From Xenorhabdus bovienii (GTDB lineage: Bacteria > Pseudomonadota > Gammaproteobacteria > Enterobacterales > Enterobacteriaceae), in assembly GCF_024721015.1 (NCBI RefSeq), contig NZ_JANAIF010000008.1:1-64000 (forward strand): a stretch of 64,000 bases of DNA, written 5' to 3'. The stretch's first letter is position 1. Every line of letters begins with the position of its first letter. The notes beneath the pieces are model-generated. The model was not told the DNA's origin, searched no databases, and was given only the letters and a program-made list of their open reading frames with translations. The position numbers were made by a program, and so were the translations under genes. Positions 45,549-55,499 of this stretch are shown here, in pieces.

Positions 45549-46016
45549 ATGGATAATATCATGATTATGGTTTTCTGTAGTACATTAATTTTTTTATCAA
45601 TTATTGATATTAGAACTTATCAATTGCCAGATATTATCACTCAGCCTTTATTATGGATTGGTCTTGTTTTTAATAGCAGTGAAAATTTAGTATCGATCAA
45701 GAGTGCGATATATGGCGCTATATCAGGGTATTTATTTTTATGGCTATTAAATAGGGTCTGTCGATATAACTTAAAGAAAGAGGGAATAGGATATGGCGAT
45801 CTGAAATTAACGGCTGCTATTGGTGCATGGCTGGGTATGGAAACGATCCCTGTATTGATGTTACTGTCTTCAACATCTGGATTGTTCGGGTTTATGATAG
45901 TTTGGTTTAAAAGAAGAACATACCCTGACTTTATTGCGTTTGGGCCTTATATTTGTTTGTCTGCGATAGTGTTGATGGGGTTTAGAGTAAGTGGTATCCA
46001 TATCATGGGGATTTAA
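45549..46016 (+). CDS. Minimal prepilin-peptidase-like membrane protein (A24)
   Basis: 155 aa from ATG 45549 (AAAGGA upstream); an ATG at 45522 gives 164. Type IV prepilin peptidases are aspartyl proteases with two Asp in DxxxxxxxD and GxGD motifs; both regions are here (SIIDIRTYQLPD and GYGDLKLTAAIGAWLG) within about five membrane helices. The N-terminal Cys/methylase domain of GspO/PilD is absent, as in TadV/CpaA-type peptidases. No pilin or secretion genes adjoin it. Strongly AT-rich compared with the flanking core genes, suggesting transfer. Confidence 0.8.
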   Translation: MDNIMIMVFCSTLIFLSIIDIRTYQLPDIITQPLLWIGLVFNSSENLVSIKSAIYGAISGYLFLWLLNRVCRYNLKKEGIGYGDLKLTAAIGAWLGMETIPVLMLLSSTSGLFGFMIVWFKRRTYPDFIAFGPYICLSAIVLMGFRVSGIHIMGI

Positions 46017-46090
46017 TCGAGAGCAACTTGCAGGTTTGGTGTAAAACGTTCATTCTCTCACCTTATTTATTGGAGAAGAGAATTTCTATT

Positions 46091-46906
46091 ATGGTATTAA
46101 AGATTACGGCACTACTGGAAAATCAGGTTTTTGCGCCCTACAAAACGGTTTTGACGGGTAAACCCGGGCTGAGTTTACTGATTCAGGATCAAGATACTAC
46201 AATCCTGTTTGACACTGGGCCAGATGGTAGCTTTATTGATAACGCAAAGAAATTAAATATCGACTTATCTAAGGTTTCAGCGGTTGTGATATCACATGGC
46301 CATTTTGACCATTGCGGTGGGCTGCCTTTTTTCTCTACTGATGCTAAAGTTATTTGCCATCCTGAGGTTAAAAATGAAAGATATTATGGTTGGGTAATCA
46401 CGGACAACAAAGCACTTACATTCAAAAAATTATCCAAACAAGTTGATTACGGAAAATTTGATACTTTTTTTTCAAAGGGTGAGACTTATATTAATGATAA
46501 ATTTATCTATTCAGGAGAAATAAAAAAAGAAGAGAATAAACGCTATGGCGTTATTGTTGGAGAAAAAGATGAAGGAAAATATTCTCCTGATTTTGTCAAA
46601 GATGAAGGTGTTTTAATTTATAAATCTAGACATGGGTTAATTATTTTTATTGGATGTGGGCATCGTGGTGTTATTGAAATTATCAAATTTTGTAAGCAGA
46701 TAACGGGCATTGATCAAGTTTATGCGGTTATTGGTGGGCTACATTTACGTTATGCTTCGCCGTTTAAACTATTGCCTATCAGAAAGTACATCAAAAAAGA
46801 AAATATACAGCATGTTTATGCTTGCCACTGTAGTGGTATGTGGGGGAAGTTATGGTTACCTAATGCTAAAAGTCTTTCTACTGGGCAGTCAATTGAGATT
46901 GATTAA
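46091..46906 (+). CDS. Metallo-beta-lactamase-fold hydrolase
   Basis: 271 aa from ATG 46091 behind GGAGAAG. Resembles the MBL group annotated as dihydropterin-aminobenzene phosphate synthase-like: ILFDTGPDGSF, the metal motif ISHGHFDHCGGLPFF (HxHxDH), IFIGCGHRGVI, and a C-terminal GGLHLRYASPFK with YACHCSGMWGK. The metal-binding residues look complete, so it is probably active; the substrate is unknown. AT-rich like the gene before it, 74 bases upstream. Confidence 0.85.
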   Translation: MVLKITALLENQVFAPYKTVLTGKPGLSLLIQDQDTTILFDTGPDGSFIDNAKKLNIDLSKVSAVVISHGHFDHCGGLPFFSTDAKVICHPEVKNERYYGWVITDNKALTFKKLSKQVDYGKFDTFFSKGETYINDKFIYSGEIKKEENKRYGVIVGEKDEGKYSPDFVKDEGVLIYKSRHGLIIFIGCGHRGVIEIIKFCKQITGIDQVYAVIGGLHLRYASPFKLLPIRKYIKKENIQHVYACHCSGMWGKLWLPNAKSLSTGQSIEID

Positions 46907-46932
46907 TGTTATTCTATTTTTAGATAAAAAAT

Positions 46933-46960
46933 GATGCTGCTATATTAAAATAACAGCATC
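46933..46960. terminator. Bidirectional terminator between two MBL-fold genes
   Basis: GATGCTG (46933-46939) pairs with CAGCATC (46954-46960). The minus side has an ATTTTTTAT tail, the plus side a weaker GTCTTTA. It separates the converging genes at 46906 and 47047. Confidence 0.6.
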
Positions 46961-47046
46961 GTCTTTAAAGTTTGTTGCATGAATAACGTTATTCATGGAG
47001 CCCAAAGGAAATATGCCAATAAATCCTGTATGGTTATATTTTCAAC

Positions 47047-47931
47047 TTACTGAGGCCACTTCATTTCACCTTTCAATACCTTGGCACTCAGCTCAAGGCT
47101 GGATTCATCAGCAAGGTTTGGATAGTGTTTCTTCATGGCTGCAATCAACGCCTCTGAATCTTTGGCTTTTGGTAACTCTTTTTCCAGTGTGGTCAGATAC
47201 TTTTGCGTAAATGTGACTGATTCCAGCGTCATCGGTGCACTACCCACATAATGGCCAGGTACAACAGTGTCAGGTTTCAGGTTTTTGATGCGATCTAATG
47301 TCTGCATCCAGTGCTGGCGTGATACTTTGGTTTGAGTATCTGCAATCCATACATGGATATTGCCAGAAACGGTGACGCCGCCAACAACAGCTTTCAATTT
47401 AGGCACCCAAACGAAAGTACGATCTGCGGCTGGGCCATCTAAACCTTCCACAATCAGCTTTTCACCGTCAACGGTGAAGGTATTTCCTTTCAGTGGCTCT
47501 GGCACAATAACCTTTTTCGGGGCCTGATCTTGCAGAATGCCACCCCAATATGCCAGTTTACCGTCTTTGGTTTCATTGATGGCTTTGATGGTTTCAGGTG
47601 AAGCGATCACTTTGGCTTCAGGGAAAGCGGTCGTGATCACATCAAGACCAAAGTAAAAATCAGGATCAGACTGGCTGATATAGATCGTTGTCAGTTTTTT
47701 TCCGGTTTGCTGGATCATTTTGACCAGCGCTTGGGCGTCACTCTTTTTAAATTGCGCGTCAATCAGAACAACTTCATGGTCACCACTGATGATTTCAGAA
47801 GAAACAGGAAATATGCCGGTTTCACCTGGATTGTAGATATCTAACTTGAGATCGGTTGCTTGAGCCAGTGATGCCATTCCCAGAGAAAGGGTCGCCGCCA
47901 GAGCGATATTTAATGTTGTTTTGCGAGCCAT
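47047..47931 (-). CDS. Exported MBL-fold protein with degenerate metal motif
   Basis: 294 aa with a signal peptide ending SLAQA (about residue 25). MBL fold by pattern: VLIDAQFKKSDAQALV, TIYISQSDPDFYFGLDV, AVVGGVTVSGNIHVW and VVPGHYVG. The usual HxHxDH is replaced: at 87-92 the residues are Q-S-D-P-D-F, so only the Asp (91) and the later His of PGHYVG remain. Resembles what databases call the Vmh family. Likely periplasmic, with altered or no metal catalysis. Divergent from a LysR regulator 139 bases away. Confidence 0.85.
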   Translation of the reverse strand: MARKTTLNIALAATLSLGMASLAQATDLKLDIYNPGETGIFPVSSEIISGDHEVVLIDAQFKKSDAQALVKMIQQTGKKLTTIYISQSDPDFYFGLDVITTAFPEAKVIASPETIKAINETKDGKLAYWGGILQDQAPKKVIVPEPLKGNTFTVDGEKLIVEGLDGPAADRTFVWVPKLKAVVGGVTVSGNIHVWIADTQTKVSRQHWMQTLDRIKNLKPDTVVPGHYVGSAPMTLESVTFTQKYLTTLEKELPKAKDSEALIAAMKKHYPNLADESSLELSAKVLKGEMKWPQ

Positions 47932-48070
47932 TATTGAATTCCTGTATCAAAATGTTTATTTGCTTGAATGGCACGTATAATAAGTTGCATATTTCGATTT
48001 AAAAACCGCAAAATCTGCAATTATTTGTTGCATATATCGATCTAATTACGGCAGGGGATAAACAGGCAGA

Positions 48071-48985
48071 ATGGATAGGATCACGGCAGCACAGGTTTTT
48101 GTCACGATTGTGGAGCAGGGGAGCTTGGTTGCGGCGGCGGAACGGCTTGATATGTCACGGGCAATGGTGTCGCGCTATCTGGCTGAAATGGAGAAATGGG
48201 CAGGTGTTCGTCTACTGCATCGTACAACACGTAAAATCAGTCTGACTTCGGCAGGAGAAAACGCTTATCAGCGCAGTCTAAAGTTGTTGGAATTAGCGGA
48301 GACAATGCCAGTTCAGCAATCACTGGAATCACAAACCCTGAGAGGGCTGCTGAGAGTGAGTTGTTCTCAATCGCTGGGTACTAGCGCGTTGTCTGTTGCT
48401 ATTCCTGAATTTATGCGCAGGTATCCACAAATTGCCGTCAACTTACAAATTAACAACAAAGTCATCAACTTGATTGAAGAGCGTATTGATTTAGCGATTC
48501 GCATTACTAATAATTTGGAACCGAATCTGATTGCCCGTCCATTATCCATTTGTCATTCTGTTGTTTGTGCGGCGCCCTCTTACTTAGATGGAAAAATTAT
48601 TCCGCAGAAACCCACTGATTTAGCCTCACATAACTGCCTGACATATAATTTTTTTGGCAAAAGTTTGTGGCTGTTTGAAAAACAGCATGAGCAGTATTCA
48701 GTTCCTGTCAGTGGTACGCTTAGTGCCAACGAATCAACAGTACTGATGGAAGCGACATTACAGGGAGCAGGCATTGCCATGCAGCCTCATTATTCTGCTG
48801 CTCCGTATTTAATGTCTGGGCAGTTGGTTGAGTTATTGCCGGATTATCAACCTCAGGCAATGGGGATCTATGGTATTTATGCCAGTCGTCAGAATATGCC
48901 GGTTACTTTGCGGGCATTGTTGGATTTTCTGGTGGACTGGTTTGCTAATGCACCCCACTGGCAGCAGTTAATGTTGAAAAGCTAA
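48071..48985 (+). CDS. LysR-family transcriptional regulator
   Basis: 304 aa. N-terminal winged helix-turn-helix (AAAERLDMSRAMVSRYLAEMEKW, LLHRTTRKISLTSAGE) and a C-terminal periplasmic-binding-like effector domain (RGLLRVSCSQSLG, ERIDLAIRITNN). Divergently placed from the exported MBL-fold gene, which is the likely target by the usual LysR arrangement. Its 3' end overlaps the converging lysR by 18 bases. Effector unknown. Confidence 0.92.
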   Translation: MDRITAAQVFVTIVEQGSLVAAAERLDMSRAMVSRYLAEMEKWAGVRLLHRTTRKISLTSAGENAYQRSLKLLELAETMPVQQSLESQTLRGLLRVSCSQSLGTSALSVAIPEFMRRYPQIAVNLQINNKVINLIEERIDLAIRITNNLEPNLIARPLSICHSVVCAAPSYLDGKIIPQKPTDLASHNCLTYNFFGKSLWLFEKQHEQYSVPVSGTLSANESTVLMEATLQGAGIAMQPHYSAAPYLMSGQLVELLPDYQPQAMGIYGIYASRQNMPVTLRALLDFLVDWFANAPHWQQLMLKS

Positions 48986-49897
48986 TGCCAATTTTCTCGG
49001 AAACAGGCCGGTCTGTTGTTTTAAATGGGTAATGAATATTTCGACGGGTTCCGAGAATGGCCGATGTATGGGCTTGATTAAACTGACCGTGAATGGGATG
49101 TCTATGCTGAATGGCCGGACGCAGATCCCCGCATTCTTATCCAGATAATCCAAGGCAGTCAGGGGATTCACGACAGACATACCGATACCTTCACTGATCA
49201 TGGCACAGATTGAAGCTGCGCTGTGAGTTTCCATGATCATATTGCGATTGACATGATGTTCGCTAAATATGGTATCGATGAGCTGCCTGTAACTATCTGT
49301 TATCGACAGGCTGATAAATTTTTGCTCATGAAAATCTTCGGGCATCAGTCGTGATTTTTGACTGAGTGGATGACTGGCAGGGAGGACGCAGACTTCATTC
49401 AAGGTAATCAACGTTTCTTGCTCAGTACCTGCGGGAGCCTGCAAATGTTCGGTTAAACCGATATCGTGGCGTTGTGCTGAAAGCCATTCCTCCAGCAGTG
49501 GGGATTCTTGCGGGACGATGGTCAGTTTCGCTTCCGGATAGCGTTGAATAAAACTATGGCAGGCTTTTGGCAGTAAAGATTGGGAAAACACCGGCAGGCA
49601 GGCAATGGAAAGCTGTGCATGTTCAAATTGACGAATGCTTTCTGCTGCATTGAGTATCCTCTCCAGCCCATAATAAGAACGCTGGACTTCTTCAAATAAC
49701 CGCAATCCCTGTGCCGTGGGAAATAAACGCCCTTTGATCCGATCAAATAACCTGAATTTCAGCAACTGTTCAAAACGCGCGAGCTCACGGCTGACAGTGG
49801 GTTGCGAAGTTTTCAACAATACCGCGGCGTCAGTCAGGTTTTTGGTGGTCATTACTGCATGAAAAATCTCAATGTGTCGCCATGAACAAGAGTGCAT
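48968..49897 (-). CDS. lysR: LysR, activator of lysA
   Basis: 309 aa. Diaminopimelate-responsive activator of lysA and repressor of itself. Match to E. coli LysR is clear along the chain: RHIEIFHAVMTTKNLTDAA, TSQPTVSRELARFE, LRLFEEVQRSYYGLERIL, IVPQESPLLEEWLSAQRHD and VVNPLTALDYL. Divergent from lysA with a 185-base shared regulatory gap. Its 3' end overlaps that of the converging LysR-type gene. Confidence 0.96.
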   Translation of the reverse strand: MHSCSWRHIEIFHAVMTTKNLTDAAVLLKTSQPTVSRELARFEQLLKFRLFDRIKGRLFPTAQGLRLFEEVQRSYYGLERILNAAESIRQFEHAQLSIACLPVFSQSLLPKACHSFIQRYPEAKLTIVPQESPLLEEWLSAQRHDIGLTEHLQAPAGTEQETLITLNEVCVLPASHPLSQKSRLMPEDFHEQKFISLSITDSYRQLIDTIFSEHHVNRNMIMETHSAASICAMISEGIGMSVVNPLTALDYLDKNAGICVRPFSIDIPFTVSLIKPIHRPFSEPVEIFITHLKQQTGLFPRKLALAFQH

Positions 49898-50082
49898 AAT
49901 TTCATCTCTTTAATACGGATTGCTATTTCATCATGGTTAATGCGCTATCTACATAACATGATTAGTTTGAAAAACAATCAAAACGATATCATAAATAAAT
50001 AGACTATAGCTAAATAGATATTTTTCTTCCTGCCTTATTGCTGTCAATAATGAAGCATCTGCTGGTCTTGTGAGAAATTTCA

Positions 50083-51366
50083 ATGACGACATCAACTTTT
50101 ACTGGTTTTTCAGGAGAAAACTTTACTCCAGAGAATCTGCTTCGTTTGCCCGTTGATTACGGAACACCATTATGGGTCTATGACAGTGACATTATTATTC
50201 GAAAAATCAATAAATTAAAACGATTCGATATCATTCGGTTTGCACAGAAAGCCTGTTCCAATACCCATATCCTGCGTTTGATGAGAGCACAGGGAGTAAA
50301 AGTGGATGCGGTGTCATTAGGGGAAATTGAACGGGCTCTTTACGCTGGATATCAGCCCGGCCGTGATCGATCCGAAATTGTGTTCACGGCGGATTTGATT
50401 GATGAAGCAACACTTAATCGAGTGATTGAGTTGGATATTCCAGTCAATGTCGGTTCCATTGATATGCTGGAGCAGATGGGTACACGTCAGTCGGGTCATC
50501 CTATCTGGCTGCGCATTAATCCGGGATTCGGTCATGGTCATAGTCAGAAAACCAATACGGGCGGTGAAAACAGCAAACACGGGATCTGGTTTCAGGATTT
50601 ACCGCTGGCGATTGAGAAAGTCCGCCAATATGGGCTGAAATTGGTGGGACTGCATATGCACATTGGTTCTGGAGTGGATTATCAGCATCTTGCCAATGTA
50701 TGTAACGCTATGGTGGAACAAGTCATATTGTGCGGTGAGGATATTCAGGCCATTTCAGCAGGAGGCGGATTATCAATTCCTTATAAAATGGGTGACGAAG
50801 TAGTGGATACTGAACACTATTACAGTCTGTGGCATGAAGCTCGCCAGCGCATTGAACAGCACTTGGGGCATCATGTTGAACTGGAAATTGAACCCGGCCG
50901 TTTTCTGGTGGCTGAATCAGGTATTTTGATGGCTGAAGTGAGGGCGGTGAAATCAATGGGGAACCGTCATTATGTGCTGGTGGATGCGGGTTTCAGCGAT
51001 TTGATGCGCCCAACGATGTATGGAAGTTACCATCATATTTCTGTTTTGTCGGTGGATAGCAAACATATTGATGAGGCTAATTCGCAGGATGCTGAGTTAC
51101 ATGAAACGTTAGTTGCAGGGCCGTTATGTGAATCCGGTGATGTGTTTACCCAATCAGCAGGTGGGGATGTTATACCGCGTTTGTTGCCTCGTGTTCGTGT
51201 AGGGGATTATTTGATTTTCCACGACACAGGCGCTTATGGTGCATCTATGTCTTCAAACTACAATAGCCGCCCTTTGATCCCCGAAATCTTATTTATTGAT
51301 GGTGATGCCCGCTTGATTCGACGTGGGCAAACAATAGAAGAATTGCTGGCATTGGAAGCGGTATAA
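50083..51366 (+). CDS. lysA: Diaminopimelate decarboxylase
   Basis: 427 aa. PLP enzyme converting meso-diaminopimelate to lysine. The PLP lysine is in RFAQKACSNTHILRLM; further motifs are INPGFGHGHSQKTNTGGENSKHG-type segment (50518-50585), GLHMHIGSG, ISAGGGLSIPY, EIEPGRFLVAESG and GPLCESGD. Activated by the divergent lysR. No clear SD; the preceding bases are AGAAATTTCA. Confidence 0.97.
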   Translation: MTTSTFTGFSGENFTPENLLRLPVDYGTPLWVYDSDIIIRKINKLKRFDIIRFAQKACSNTHILRLMRAQGVKVDAVSLGEIERALYAGYQPGRDRSEIVFTADLIDEATLNRVIELDIPVNVGSIDMLEQMGTRQSGHPIWLRINPGFGHGHSQKTNTGGENSKHGIWFQDLPLAIEKVRQYGLKLVGLHMHIGSGVDYQHLANVCNAMVEQVILCGEDIQAISAGGGLSIPYKMGDEVVDTEHYYSLWHEARQRIEQHLGHHVELEIEPGRFLVAESGILMAEVRAVKSMGNRHYVLVDAGFSDLMRPTMYGSYHHISVLSVDSKHIDEANSQDAELHETLVAGPLCESGDVFTQSAGGDVIPRLLPRVRVGDYLIFHDTGAYGASMSSNYNSRPLIPEILFIDGDARLIRRGQTIEELLALEAV

Positions 51367-51370
51367 ATAA

Positions 51371-51398
51371 AATACGGGGCATTTTTTGTCCCCGTATT
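51371..51398. terminator. Terminator between lysA and fadE
   Basis: AATACGGGG (51371-51379) pairs with CCCCGTATT (51390-51398). The minus side continues TTATTTATAC after the stem, serving fadE; the plus side lacks a good T-run. Confidence 0.6.
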
Positions 51399-51426
51399 CT
51401 CGATGACTTATATTGTTCGGTCAACA

Positions 51427-53874
51427 TCAAGCGGCTTTAGTCTGATGTTGACTTTCAGGCTTTTTTGCTGAATGAGGTACAGCAAATGCATCCGGCTCAA
51501 ACTCATCAACATTGATTGAACGCAGCCGGCTATTTTCCGCACGTTTCAGGATATCCGCTTCTTCTTGGGTGATCTTGTGATCCGCCAATGCACGTTCAGC
51601 TAACTGATCCAGACGTGTGAAGCTCAGGTTTTTGCCTGCTTCGCGGCTTAAGCGTGTATGAATGGGTTCTGCGGCAATGATATCGTGCAGAGCTTCTTCC
51701 AATAACCCGTGAGGATTATGCTCGCTTGGTGTCAGATATTGCCCACGACCAATCCGGCTGCGCGTTGCGGAAGGTGTTTGTAATATCTGAGCCAGTTTAT
51801 GATCCAATTTATCAGACGGTGCAGTATGTGAACGGCCCAATGGGAACACCATCACTCGCATTAAACCAGCAACCAAACGGTTAGGGAAATTGCGCAGTAA
51901 ATCGTTCAGGGCCTGCTCTGCCTGATACAGGCTATCTTCTACCGCCCATTGTAACAATGGCAGATCTTCTTTCTGACGGCCTTCGTCTTCATAGCGTTTC
52001 AGGGCTGCTGTAGCCAAGAAGATTTGACTCAGAATATCCCCAAGACGAGCTGAAATGCGTTCACGGCGTTTCAGACTGCCACCCAATACGCCCATTGAAA
52101 CATCAGAGAGCAGGGCAAGGTTAGCACTTAGACGGTTGATGTGCTGGTAGTAACGGCGAGTTGCATCGCTGACTGGCGTACGGCTGGTTCTGCCATTAGT
52201 GATGCCAAGCCACAGGCTGCGTAGGGTATTGCTGGCAACATGGCCCAAGTGGCCAAACAGGGCTTTATCAAAGGCTTTGACATTGTTATTTTCTGCAGAG
52301 GCTATTTCAGCCAGTACATAAGGATGGCAGCGGATCGCACCCTGACCAAAGATGATCATGCTACGAGTCAGGATATTCGCGCCTTCTACGGTAATAGCAA
52401 TGGGGGCACCCTGATAGGCACGGGCAAGGAAGTTGGATGGGCCAAGACAGATGCCTTTACCGCCAGCGATATCCATTGCATCAATAATCGAGCGTTGCCC
52501 TCTGTGGGTACAGTGGTATTTCACAATAGCAGACAGAACCGCAGGTTTTTCACCTAGCATAATGCCGCCTGTAATCATCGTTGCCGCGGCATCCATCAGG
52601 TAAGTATTACCTGCAATACGGGCCAGTGGCTCTTCGATACCTTCCATTTTGCCAATCGGGAGTTTGAATTGGCGACGAATATAGGAGTAGGCACCGATTG
52701 CCATAGCTGCACTTTTCAATCCACCTGTTGCGTTGGATGGCAGGGTAATACCACGGCCGACCGATAGACATTCAACCAGCATACGCCAGCCTTGGCCTGC
52801 CATTTTCGGTCCACCAATGATGTAATCGATAGGAACGAAAATATCCTTACCGCGGGTTGGCCCATTCTGGAATGGAACATTCAGTGGGAAATGGCGGTTG
52901 CCGATTTCAACCCCCGGGGTACTAGTGGGGATTAAGGCACAGGTTATACCCAGTGATTCGGTATTCCCGATCAAATGTTCAGGATCATACAATTTGAATG
53001 CTAATCCCAAAACAGTCGCGATAGGAGCAAGGGTGATATAGCGCTTATTCCAGTTCAGACGCATACCGAGCACTTGCTCGCCTTGCCACTCACCCATACA
53101 GACGACGCCAGTATCGGGAATCGCTCCGGCATCTGAGCCTGCTTCTGGGCTAGTCAAGGCAAAGCAGGGGATTTCTTCGCCACGGGCAAGGCCGGGAAGG
53201 TAATGTTTTTTCTGCTCATCTGTACCATAGTGCTGTAATAATTCACCCGGCCCCAGTGAGTTTGGAACACCGACAGTAATCGCCAGAATACCAGAGACAC
53301 CAGACAGTTTTTGTAGTACTTGTGATTGGGCATAAGCTGAAAAGTCCAGGCCACCATATTCTTTCTTGATGATCATGGCAAAGAAGCGATTTTCTTTCAG
53401 GTATGTCCAGAGTTCTGGCGGGAGATCCGCTAATTCATGGCTAATTTGGAAATCATTTGCCATGCGGCAGGCTTCTTCCACAGGGCCATCAATAAATGCC
53501 TGCTCTTCAGCAGTTAACTGTGGCTTCGGATAGTTATGCAGTTTTTTCCAATCAGGATTACCACGGAACAGCTCACCTTCCCACCAGGTTGTTCCTGCAT
53601 CAATGGCTTCTTTCTCTGTTGTAGACATGCTTGGCATGACTTTACGGAATGCTTTTAAGCCGGGTGCAGAAAATAGAGATATACGCGTTGGTGTGAAGAT
53701 AAGGGGGAACAGAATAATGGCAAGTGGTAATAGTAGCCAGTAACTCCAAAGACCCGTTATGCCCATGACGAGTGTATAGGCAACAAGTAGCAGGCTGCTG
53801 GCAGCCAGGCTGACTTTGCGGTAACAAAGCCCGCCAATCAAGACTAAAAACAAAATAATGCTGAGAGCGGTCAT
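51427..53874 (-). CDS. fadE: Acyl-CoA dehydrogenase FadE
   Basis: 815 aa from the ATG at 53874 ([12 protein letters not shown]), close to E. coli FadE (814 aa). First step of fatty-acid beta-oxidation, membrane-associated through two N-terminal helices. Motifs: [71 protein letters not shown] near-perfect FadR site lies just upstream of the start, so repression without long-chain acyl-CoA is expected. Converges with lysA. Confidence 0.97.
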   Translation of the reverse strand: MTALSIILFLVLIGGLCYRKVSLAASSLLLVAYTLVMGITGLWSYWLLLPLAIILFPLIFTPTRISLFSAPGLKAFRKVMPSMSTTEKEAIDAGTTWWEGELFRGNPDWKKLHNYPKPQLTAEEQAFIDGPVEEACRMANDFQISHELADLPPELWTYLKENRFFAMIIKKEYGGLDFSAYAQSQVLQKLSGVSGILAITVGVPNSLGPGELLQHYGTDEQKKHYLPGLARGEEIPCFALTSPEAGSDAGAIPDTGVVCMGEWQGEQVLGMRLNWNKRYITLAPIATVLGLAFKLYDPEHLIGNTESLGITCALIPTSTPGVEIGNRHFPLNVPFQNGPTRGKDIFVPIDYIIGGPKMAGQGWRMLVECLSVGRGITLPSNATGGLKSAAMAIGAYSYIRRQFKLPIGKMEGIEEPLARIAGNTYLMDAAATMITGGIMLGEKPAVLSAIVKYHCTHRGQRSIIDAMDIAGGKGICLGPSNFLARAYQGAPIAITVEGANILTRSMIIFGQGAIRCHPYVLAEIASAENNNVKAFDKALFGHLGHVASNTLRSLWLGITNGRTSRTPVSDATRRYYQHINRLSANLALLSDVSMGVLGGSLKRRERISARLGDILSQIFLATAALKRYEDEGRQKEDLPLLQWAVEDSLYQAEQALNDLLRNFPNRLVAGLMRVMVFPLGRSHTAPSDKLDHKLAQILQTPSATRSRIGRGQYLTPSEHNPHGLLEEALHDIIAAEPIHTRLSREAGKNLSFTRLDQLAERALADHKITQEEADILKRAENSRLRSINVDEFEPDAFAVPHSAKKPESQHQTKAA

Positions 53875-53907
53875 AGTAAAAACTCCTGTTAATCTCAGGT
53901 GAGACAT

Positions 53908-53924
53908 CAGAGGTCTGACCTGTT
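53908..53924. promoter_or_regulatory. FadR operator of fadE
   Basis: CAGAGGTCTGACCTGTT contains the palindrome AGGTCTGACCT and fits the FadR pattern TGGTCNGACC-like core with a TT end. It lies 34 bases upstream of the fadE ATG, in a position suited to block transcription. Confidence 0.75.
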
Positions 53925-54126
53925 GTGGTGTTCTTCTTTTTAGATGAGGAAAACGTATTTATCAATATATTTACATCTTAATTACAATGTAGCTCACAAA
54001 GTCATTGCAGTTTGCGGTGTGATAATTTCACGGAGATGTGATGGCATCTTCTTTCGAGAGAGGGAATCCGTTACACTGATCGGCAGATTTTATTAATTCC
54101 TAAGACCGTTCAGGAGTATGAGTCCC

Positions 54127-54708
54127 ATGTATCAAGATCTGATCCGCAGTGAGTTGTCTGAAGCCGCAGATACGCTGGCTAAATTCCTTAATGATGATGC
54201 AAATATTGACGCTATCCAACAAGCAGCCGTTTTGCTGGCTGATTCATTCAAAGCAGGGGGAAAAGTACTTTCCTGTGGGAATGGCGGTTCACATTGTGAT
54301 GCCATGCATTTTGCGGAAGAACTGACTGGTCGTTACCGCGAAAATCGTCCGGGCTATCCGGGTATCGCGATTTCCGATCCGAGTCATTTATCCTGTGTGA
54401 GCAATGATTTTGGTTACGACTATGTATTTTCTCGTTATCTTGAAGCGGTAGGGCAGAAAGGCGATGTACTGCTGGGTATTTCGACTTCGGGTAACTCCGG
54501 CAACATTATCAAGGTGATTGAAGCAGCCCGTGCGAAAGGCATGAAAGTCATTACGCTGACAGGCAAGGATGGCGGGAAGATGGCAGGAACGGCGGATGTT
54601 GAAATTCGTGTACCGCATTTCGGTTATGCAGATCGCATTCAGGAGATCCACATCAAAGTGATTCATATCTTGATTCAACTGATTGAGAAAGAAATGGTAA
54701 CAGCCTGA
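54127..54708 (+). CDS. gmhA: Sedoheptulose-7-phosphate isomerase
   Basis: 193 aa from ATG 54127 ([13 protein letters not shown]); an ATG at 54118 adds three residues but stands only two bases from the SD. Converts sedoheptulose-7-phosphate to heptose-7-phosphate for the LPS inner core. SIS-domain motifs: [24 protein letters not shown] segment, [15 protein letters not shown] and a catalytic end [18 protein letters not shown]. Divergent from fadE. Confidence 0.97.
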   Translation: MYQDLIRSELSEAADTLAKFLNDDANIDAIQQAAVLLADSFKAGGKVLSCGNGGSHCDAMHFAEELTGRYRENRPGYPGIAISDPSHLSCVSNDFGYDYVFSRYLEAVGQKGDVLLGISTSGNSGNIIKVIEAARAKGMKVITLTGKDGGKMAGTADVEIRVPHFGYADRIQEIHIKVIHILIQLIEKEMVTA

Positions 54709-54731
54709 TTGTAGTGTGTTAGAGGTAGGTA

Positions 54732-55499
54732 ATGTGCGAATTACTTGGCATGAGTGCCAATGTGCCAACAGATATCGTTTTCAGTCTGAGTGGGCTCATT
54801 CAGCGTGGAGGGTATACTGGCCCCCACAAGGATGGTTGGGGGATCACCTTCTATGAAGGGTTGGGATACCGGACGTTCAAGGATCACCAATCCAGTTATC
54901 ATTCACCTGTTGCTCGCTTTGTTCAGAGCTATCCGATTAAGTCAGAAGTTATTGTCTCTCATATCCGTCAGGCGAACCGAGGCAATGTCTCTCTGGTCAA
55001 TACCCATCCGTTTACCCGTGAGCTATGGGGAAAATATTGGACTTATGCTCACAATGGGCAATTGCAGGGATACCGTAACCTGAAAACAGGCAATTACCGG
55101 CCGGTCGGTGAGACAGACAGTGAATGGGCATTTTGCTGGATACTGCAACAGTTATCGATCAAGTATCCTAAGCGGCCTTCCAATTGGCCTGCGGTATTTC
55201 GCTTCATTGCCTCGCTGGCAGGTGAGCTGAGGAAAAAAGGGGTTTTCAATATGCTGCTGTCAGATGGGCAGTTTGTCATGGCCTATTGCTCGACCCAATT
55301 GCATTGGATCACCCGTAGGGCACCTTTTGGCATGGCGAAATTGCTTGATCAGGATGTTGAAATTGATTTTCAGCAACATACTCATCCTGATGATGTGGTG
55401 TCAATGATTGCTACCCAGCCTTTAACTGGTAATGAAGATTGGCAACGTATTGAACCGGGGTGCTATGAGTTATTTCACCTTGGTGAACGCATAGTTTGA
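54732..55499 (+). CDS. yafJ: Class II glutamine amidotransferase YafJ
   Basis: 255 aa. Ntn-type amidotransferase with the catalytic Cys2 exposed after Met removal (MCELLGMSANVP). Motifs: RGGYTGPHKDGWGI, SHIRQANRGNVSLVNTHPF, YAHNGQLQGY and TDSEWAFCW. The partner reaction is unknown. 23 bases after gmhA in the same direction. Its 3' end overlaps the converging yafK by 25 bases. Confidence 0.94.
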   Translation: MCELLGMSANVPTDIVFSLSGLIQRGGYTGPHKDGWGITFYEGLGYRTFKDHQSSYHSPVARFVQSYPIKSEVIVSHIRQANRGNVSLVNTHPFTRELWGKYWTYAHNGQLQGYRNLKTGNYRPVGETDSEWAFCWILQQLSIKYPKRPSNWPAVFRFIASLAGELRKKGVFNMLLSDGQFVMAYCSTQLHWITRRAPFGMAKLLDQDVEIDFQQHTHPDDVVSMIATQPLTGNEDWQRIEPGCYELFHLGERIV

